Assembly (NCBI GenBank): GCA_963608705.1
Contig: CAVDHB010000027.1
Span: 1 to 64,000 of the forward strand
Reading direction: 5' to 3'
From: CAVDHB01 sp963608705
Lineage (GTDB): Bacteria; Bacteroidota; Bacteroidia; Bacteroidales; Bacteroidaceae
Length of the DNA: 64,000 bases
The translations under genes and the position numbers were made by a program. Numbering within the stretch: position 1 is the first letter of the stretch; every line of letters begins with the position of its first letter. This document shows positions 59,595 through 64,000 of the stretch, one piece after another. The notes beneath the pieces were generated by a model that was not told the DNA's origin, made no database searches, and was given only the letters and a program-made list of their open reading frames with translations.

Positions 59595-61048
59595 TTTTCT
59601 TGAAAAAGAACAGAGAAGGCTTGTCGTGCAGACGAGCCTTTTTTATACTGTACATCTGCTGTGGTTCCGTGGGGCAGTCAATGGCGCAGGAGCCTGCGGC
59701 CATGACGTTTCCGCTGCAAGCCGTGGTAGACTCGCTGATAAATAATTCCGCCTTGCTGCACGGAGCGGAGACGGGCGTCTGCGTGTATGACCAGACTGCG
59801 GGAAAGTATCTGTGCCGTTATAATGACGAGAAGGTCTCACGTCCGGCGTCGAACGAGAAGCTGCTGACCTGTGTGGCCGCATTGGCTCGTCTGGGAGCCG
59901 CCCATAAGTTCACCACCACACTCTCCGGAGATATGGGAGAGAATCTGTATGTGGTGGGGGATTTCGATCCTTTGTTTGACGAGGAGGACATGAACCAACT
60001 GGTGTTCTCGGTGGCGGACAAGCGGTTCAAGAAGCTGAAAGGCAGGATTTTCGCCGATGTGTCCATGACGGATTCCTTGCGTTACGGCCCCGGATGGTCG
60101 TGGGACGACGCACCCTACAGTTTCCAACCGGCCTTGACGCCGTTGATGTTCCATAAGGGGTGCGTCACCTTGATGGCCACCACACGCATAGACGGGACAA
60201 CCGCGGTGGACGCTTTTCCCGCATCTTCTTTTTACAGGCTGGACTACACGCCCACGGAGAGTAAGCTCACGGTGACGCGTGACTGGCAGTCGGGGAGTAA
60301 CCATTTCTTCGTGACGGGGAAAGTAGACAGCGATTACAGGACTTCGGTGTCCGTCTCGTCTCCTTCAGACTTCTTTATGACTACCTTCAGAGAGAGACTT
60401 CTGGCACAGGGAATTCGGATGAAGAGGGTGGAGAAGGAGATGAAGAAAGGCGGGAAAGGATACAGTTACCGCACAGCCCAGGGGCAGTTGTTCCCTGTCG
60501 CTTCCGTGTCCCATTCGTTGGGAGAGGTGGTGAAAGTCTGTCTGAAGGAGAGTGACAATCTCTGTGCGGAAGCCATCCTGCGGCATTTGGGCAGGAGTGT
60601 GAGCGGACGGTCCAAGGGATTGTCCGAGAGCCACTGCGCCGAGGCGTTGTATGGTTTCGTGAAAGACAGTCTGAATATGGATGTGAGTCCCTACCGTCTG
60701 GCTGATGGTTGCGGACTTTCGCCTTACAATTTAGTTTCCCCGAACCTGTTGGTGAGGACGCTTTGTTACGCCACTTCCCTGAAGGATTTCGCCACCTTCT
60801 ACAACGCATTGCCCGTGGCCGGAACGGACGGGACGTTGAGCGGACGGATGCGCGCCACGGAGGCTGAGGACAAAGTGAGTGCCAAGACAGGATCGCTGAC
60901 GGGAGTGAGTGCGCTGTCGGGATATGCCACGGCGGCCAACGGACACAGACTTGTCTTCTCGGTAATCAGCCGGGATGTGCGGAACGGATATGCGGCAAAG
61001 AAGATGGAAGACTCGCTTTGCAGGATACTTTGCAAGTATGATAAATAA
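59591..61048 (+). CDS. dacB: D-alanyl-D-alanine carboxypeptidase/endopeptidase (PBP4 family)
   Basis: This 485-residue S13-family penicillin-binding protein has a Sec-type N-terminus (hydrophobic 'RRAFFILYICCGSVGQSMAQ'). The three penicillin-binding motifs are SxxK in 'RPASNEKLLTCVAAL', SxN in 'KESDNLCAEAI' and KTG in 'VSAKTGSLTG'. It trims peptidoglycan peptides or cuts cross-links in the periplasm. The reading frame overlaps the rpoD stop by four bases. A strong intrinsic terminator (59616-59644) lies within its signal-peptide codons. No other ATG precedes the signal sequence, so the start is kept at 59591 with some doubt. Confidence 0.88.
   Translation: MIFLKKNREGLSCRRAFFILYICCGSVGQSMAQEPAAMTFPLQAVVDSLINNSALLHGAETGVCVYDQTAGKYLCRYNDEKVSRPASNEKLLTCVAALARLGAAHKFTTTLSGDMGENLYVVGDFDPLFDEEDMNQLVFSVADKRFKKLKGRIFADVSMTDSLRYGPGWSWDDAPYSFQPALTPLMFHKGCVTLMATTRIDGTTAVDAFPASSFYRLDYTPTESKLTVTRDWQSGSNHFFVTGKVDSDYRTSVSVSSPSDFFMTTFRERLLAQGIRMKRVEKEMKKGGKGYSYRTAQGQLFPVASVSHSLGEVVKVCLKESDNLCAEAILRHLGRSVSGRSKGLSESHCAEALYGFVKDSLNMDVSPYRLADGCGLSPYNLVSPNLLVRTLCYATSLKDFATFYNALPVAGTDGTLSGRMRATEAEDKVSAKTGSLTGVSALSGYATAANGHRLVFSVISRDVRNGYAAKKMEDSLCRILCKYDK
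59616..59644 (+). terminator. rpoD terminator inside the 5' end of dacB
   Basis: AAGGCTTGTC (59616-59625) pairs with GACGAGCCTT (59631-59640), one G-U, directly followed by TTTT (six T in all from 59639). It lies 22 bp after the rpoD stop but within codons 9-18 of dacB. Confidence 0.85.
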
Positions 61049-61057
61049 TTGGATATT

Positions 61058-61909
61058 ATGAAATTAGTAATCATATTATTAAGTCTCGCTTTAGGAATCT
61101 CCCAAGTAGAGGCGGCTAATATAATCTATCAGAAGTCGGACAGTGCCAAGGTGGTGAATTTGTTGAGAAAAGCCGCTTCACTGCCTCGTGGCGTCAATCG
61201 CATGGTGTGGTTCGGCAAGCAGTTTTTAGGAGTGCCTTATGTGGCGAACACCTTGGAGGTGGGAAACTCGGAGAAGCTGGTGGTGAACTTGCGCCAGTTG
61301 GATTGCACGACGTATATCGAGACTGTCTCTGCGCTCACGTTGGCCGACAAGCGTGGTGAGCGGAGTTTCACAGGATTCTGCAAGGCGCTGAAACAATTGC
61401 GCTACCGCAACGGCCAGATTGCCGGTTATCCCTCCCGACTGCATTATTTCTCTTTCTGGGCGGCAGACAATCAACGAAAAGGAATCGTGGCGGACTGTGT
61501 GACGAGTCGCACTCCTTACGCCAAGGGGCAGCGTATCCTCCTGCGTTACATGAGCCGTCATGCGGAGAGCTACAAGCATCTGCGGAACAATCCCGGCTAC
61601 GTGAGGGAAATAGCGCGACAGGAAAGAGCCTTTGACGGAAAGGTACGGTACTATATTCCAAAGTCTTATGTGGGGCTGGACAAGTCGAAGCTTGCGTTTA
61701 TCCATGACGGGGACATCCTGGCCACGACTACCACCAAGCCCGGACTGGACGCTTCGCACCTCGGTATCGCCGTGTGGCAGAACGGTCGGTTGCATCTGAT
61801 GAACGCCTCTTACATCTACAAGAAGGTGGTGCTGGATAAGAACACTTTGTATAATTACCAGCGGAAACAGCGTTCTCAGACAGGGATAAACGTGCTGAGG
61901 TTACGATAG
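61058..61909 (+). CDS. DUF1460 family protein (amidase-like)
   Basis: The protein has about 283 residues from the ATG at 61058; a TTG nine bases upstream is the alternative. A signal peptide ('KLVIILLSLALGISQVEAAN') is followed by a DUF1460 domain, a cysteine-peptidase-like fold: 'MVWFGKQFLGVPYVANTLEV', 'LRQLDCTTYIETVSALTLAD' with a candidate catalytic Cys, and 'DASHLGIAVWQNGRLHLMNA' with a candidate His. Some members are described as N-acetylmuramoyl-L-alanine amidase-like. The place 9 bp after a PBP4-type gene supports a role in cell-wall turnover. Confidence 0.8.
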   Translation: MKLVIILLSLALGISQVEAANIIYQKSDSAKVVNLLRKAASLPRGVNRMVWFGKQFLGVPYVANTLEVGNSEKLVVNLRQLDCTTYIETVSALTLADKRGERSFTGFCKALKQLRYRNGQIAGYPSRLHYFSFWAADNQRKGIVADCVTSRTPYAKGQRILLRYMSRHAESYKHLRNNPGYVREIARQERAFDGKVRYYIPKSYVGLDKSKLAFIHDGDILATTTTKPGLDASHLGIAVWQNGRLHLMNASYIYKKVVLDKNTLYNYQRKQRSQTGINVLRLR

Positions 61910-61997
61910 GCCGCACGCAAGGACATTAAACATTAAAAACTAAACATTACGTTGTATGATTATCCGCTATCGTACCATCAATACACATTTTTAGGTA

Positions 61998-62019
61998 GAG
62001 ACGCGATTCATCGCGTCTC
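61998..62019. repeat. 22-bp extragenic palindrome
   Basis: GAGACGCGAT TC ATCGCGTCTC, identical to the copy at 31037-31058. Confidence 0.9.
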
Positions 62020-62080
62020 CGCTTTGCATAGTGTTTTAATTTCTTACCAATCACAGATACAAATCATCGCTGATGAATGT

Positions 62081-62118
62081 GGAGACGCAATGAATGGAGA
62101 CGCAATGAATTGCGTCTC
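62081..62118. repeat. Extragenic palindrome, AT variant, with a partial tandem copy
   Basis: GAGACGCAAT GA ATTGCGTCTC at 62097-62118 is a perfect palindromic variant in which CG/CG became CA/TG in both arms. A partial copy (GGAGACGCAATGAAT, 62081-62095) precedes it. Confidence 0.85.
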
Positions 62119-62187
62119 TACGAGTCCAGTCGTTATATTGCAACGTGCGAGACAGGAAAGTAAACATTACACATTAAAAACTAAACA

Positions 62188-63918
62188 TTAGACTTGAGGG
62201 GGAAGCTGGACCTTCTCACCGTCTCTTCTCGCATAGTAATGCGGAGACATGATTTCCACTCCGGCCTCGTTGAACTGGTCAAGAATATGCTCTCGCAGTT
62301 CGGAATAGACGTTGGGGAGAATGTGGGATTCCTCCGAATAAGCGTTAATCTGGTAACGGATATAGAAGTCGTCCAGGGCCGTGACCAGCACGAAAGGCCG
62401 GGGTTTCTTCATGATTGTCGTGGATTGCTCGGCGGCTTTCAGTAGCAATGACTCCACCTTTTTTCGGTCCACACTGTAGCCGATGGAGATTTCCGTGTGG
62501 ATGATGATGCCGTGTTTACGGGCGGCTTCGGTGTAGTTCGTGGTCTGGGAGGTCAGGATAGAGGAGTTGGGTACTGTCACCACGTCGTTCTTAGGAGTAC
62601 GGAGCCGAGTGACCACGGCTGTTTTCTCTATCACGTCTCCCTCGACATCCTGCACTTTGATATAGTCGCCCAGTCGGAACGGACGCATATAGGTGATGAC
62701 CAGCCCGGAAATAAGGTTGCCGATGATGGAGGTGGAGCCTATGGAGACAATCAGTCCCACGAATACCGAGGCTCCCTTGAATACCACAGAGTCGGAGTAG
62801 GGGAGCAACGGCCACATGACAATGAGCATGAAGAGGAAAGCCAACAACCGGATAATGTGGTAGGTGGGAGTGGCCCACTCCGCATAGAACCCCTTGATTT
62901 TCAGCTTTCCGGACGCTATCTCTCCTGCCATGTACTTCAGTCCTTTCAGCGTGTAATGGAAGCACACGACTATCAACACTATCTTTATGAGGTTCGGGAG
63001 ATAGTCGAAGATATATAAACCGGCCTCTTTCACCGGATTCCATACGAATGAGATTAATTTGTAAGCTAAGTTCTGGGTCTCTGGAAAGATGGAGAACAGG
63101 AGGGGAATGCTGATAAGCAACTGTATGATAATGAGTACAAAACGCAATACCGCAAAAAAGAACAGCAACAGCAGTCCTTGCTTGTGTACATCTAGAAACT
63201 CGTAATCCTTAATCTTGATTGGTTTCAAGCGGGTTCGCATCCACTTCACCACGTTCCTCCGAAGCTTATGGAACAGCTTGTTTGTCAGCCAAATCAGTCC
63301 GATTTGTGCCAGAATAATCAGCAAGCACAAGCCCGCGCCTTTCAGTTTCGTTTCCAGTCCGTACTCGGCTTGCAAGGCTTGTATTTCCTTGTCAATGATG
63401 ACTTCATACTTGCGGGCCAGCGACTGGCGTGTGGTGTTCTGCCACAATCCGTCCAGGTCACTCACGCTCAGCAATACCCTGTCGCCATACATGATGTCCG
63501 TGGCGTGTTCGCTTTCAAAAAGATGGAGCGAATCTGCGGAAAAGGACAACCGTTTGCCTATGGCCAAGATGAGACGTTCCGTATCTTTCGCTCTGGTGGC
63601 AGGAGACACTCCGCCACGAGGCGCGTACAATCGGAACAAGGTATCGCCTTCCACGACCACGGGCACTCCCACGGTCACTTTGCGCAATGAGTCAATCTGG
63701 TGTTTCCGTTCCGCTTTTCTCAAGGAATCTCTTTGGGCGTTCTGCCCATTCTTCGCCAATTGCTCTCTCAGTACAATCTCCTGTAAACGGAGCGTTTGTA
63801 CTTGATACGTTAAACTGTCTATCAAGGAGTCGGCATGGCTCTTCAGCGTGTCTTGTCCCCAGGAGAGGAATCCCGTGGATGTGAATAAGGCAAGGATAAG
63901 AAGGAGTTTCAATCTCAT
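62188..63918 (-). CDS. MscS-family mechanosensitive ion channel
   Basis: This 576-residue inner-membrane protein has a signal peptide (to about 'FLSWGQ') and a periplasmic, partly coiled-coil region (about 25-190: 'LIDSLTYQVQTLRLQEIVLR'). Several membrane helices follow (about 195-215, 255-285, 315-335, 355-375), then the MscS pore and beta-domain: 'ASVFVGLIVSIGSTSIIGNL', 'ISGLVITYMRPFRLGDYIKV' and 'VVTVPNSSILTSQTTNYT'. The C-terminal alpha/beta part is present ('ISIGYSVDRKKVESLLLKAA'). It opens under membrane tension to release solutes in hypo-osmotic shock. The start codon overlaps the stop of an upstream gene (ATGA), so the two are translationally coupled. Confidence 0.92.
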   Translation of the reverse strand: MRLKLLLILALFTSTGFLSWGQDTLKSHADSLIDSLTYQVQTLRLQEIVLREQLAKNGQNAQRDSLRKAERKHQIDSLRKVTVGVPVVVEGDTLFRLYAPRGGVSPATRAKDTERLILAIGKRLSFSADSLHLFESEHATDIMYGDRVLLSVSDLDGLWQNTTRQSLARKYEVIIDKEIQALQAEYGLETKLKGAGLCLLIILAQIGLIWLTNKLFHKLRRNVVKWMRTRLKPIKIKDYEFLDVHKQGLLLLFFFAVLRFVLIIIQLLISIPLLFSIFPETQNLAYKLISFVWNPVKEAGLYIFDYLPNLIKIVLIVVCFHYTLKGLKYMAGEIASGKLKIKGFYAEWATPTYHIIRLLAFLFMLIVMWPLLPYSDSVVFKGASVFVGLIVSIGSTSIIGNLISGLVITYMRPFRLGDYIKVQDVEGDVIEKTAVVTRLRTPKNDVVTVPNSSILTSQTTNYTEAARKHGIIIHTEISIGYSVDRKKVESLLLKAAEQSTTIMKKPRPFVLVTALDDFYIRYQINAYSEESHILPNVYSELREHILDQFNEAGVEIMSPHYYARRDGEKVQLPPQV

Positions 63919-64000
63919 AAGGCGTCAGTTATATGGTAAAAGGGATTGACCGGGCCATACCCGGAGCCGAAGGTGTATTGTGCGCCGCTTTCGATGGCTT
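63915..64000 (-). CDS. 3' end of an unidentified gene upstream of the MscS-type channel (partial)
   Basis: An open frame enters from beyond the window edge and ends at TGA 63917-63915, overlapping the channel start as ATGA. The visible 27 residues end 'YGPVNPFYHITDAL' and begin 'AIESGAQYTFGSG'. The family cannot be recognised from so short a tail. The four-base overlap is the main evidence that it is real. Confidence 0.5.
   Translation of the reverse strand, partial: AIESGAQYTFGSGYGPVNPFYHITDAL

Larger units (their letters stand above)
61931..62190. repeat. 19-bp direct repeats around a palindrome-rich spacer
   Basis: CATTAAAAACTAAACATTA occurs at 61931-61949 and 62172-62190. The second copy overlaps the mscS stop codon. 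Between them lie two GAGACGC palindromes. Convergent genes meet here, and I see no T-tailed terminator. Confidence 0.8.

Overview
The window looks like a chromosome segment of a gut Bacteroidaceae member (Bacteroides or Phocaeicola type). The reasons are two SusC/SusD polysaccharide utilization loci (PULs), a hybrid two-component regulator, a short 286-residue RpoD, and promoters of the TTTG-N19/20-TAnnTTTG class before many transcription units.

Layout. 87-15482: PUL 1. A minus-strand hybrid two-component sensor faces a plus-strand operon for an IPT/NHL surface lipoprotein, SusC, SusD, a DUF1735-type lipoprotein, a GH30 and a GH127-family enzyme. The sensor is split by a frameshift, so PUL 1 may have lost its own inducer response. 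15483-17080: a lone AAA-type ATPase gene between two 50-bp hairpin repeats that are 92% identical. 17090-23863: complete trp operon (trpB-E-G-D-C-F-A, minus strand) with a promoter, a leader peptide carrying three consecutive Trp codons, and an attenuator. 24020-30678: seven-gene hdrCBA-flxDCBA operon for a predicted flavin-based electron-bifurcating NADH dehydrogenase/heterodisulfide reductase. 30893-30966: tRNA-Asp.

31540-58097: PUL 2, with three plus-strand operons plus a separate HU-like gene around a minus-strand AraC-type regulator. Operon one encodes an 809-residue predicted glycosidase of unknown family, a GH43, a sugar porter and a large cytoplasmic DUF5107-TPR protein. Operon two encodes SusC, SusD and a GH2. 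Operon three encodes a GH51-like enzyme, a GH35 and a second GH2. The enzymes suggest an arabinose- and galactose-rich glycan such as type II arabinogalactan (inference). 58659-61909: rpoD, a PBP4-type dacB and a DUF1460 gene. 62188-64000: an MscS-type channel and the 3' end of an upstream gene.

Two observations stand out. First, four PUL 2 promoters carry the same operator: two TCCAT boxes 22 bp apart, the second starting exactly 27 bp before the -7 box. This defines a local regulon, most simply that of the AraC-type protein. Second, the whole of PUL 2 lies between two directly repeated, gap-free, about 89% identical 230-bp sequences exactly 27,150 bp apart, one next to tRNA-Asp and one before rpoD. 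This is the geometry of a locus that could be gained or lost as a cassette.

All function calls come from reading motifs and context. No database search was run.
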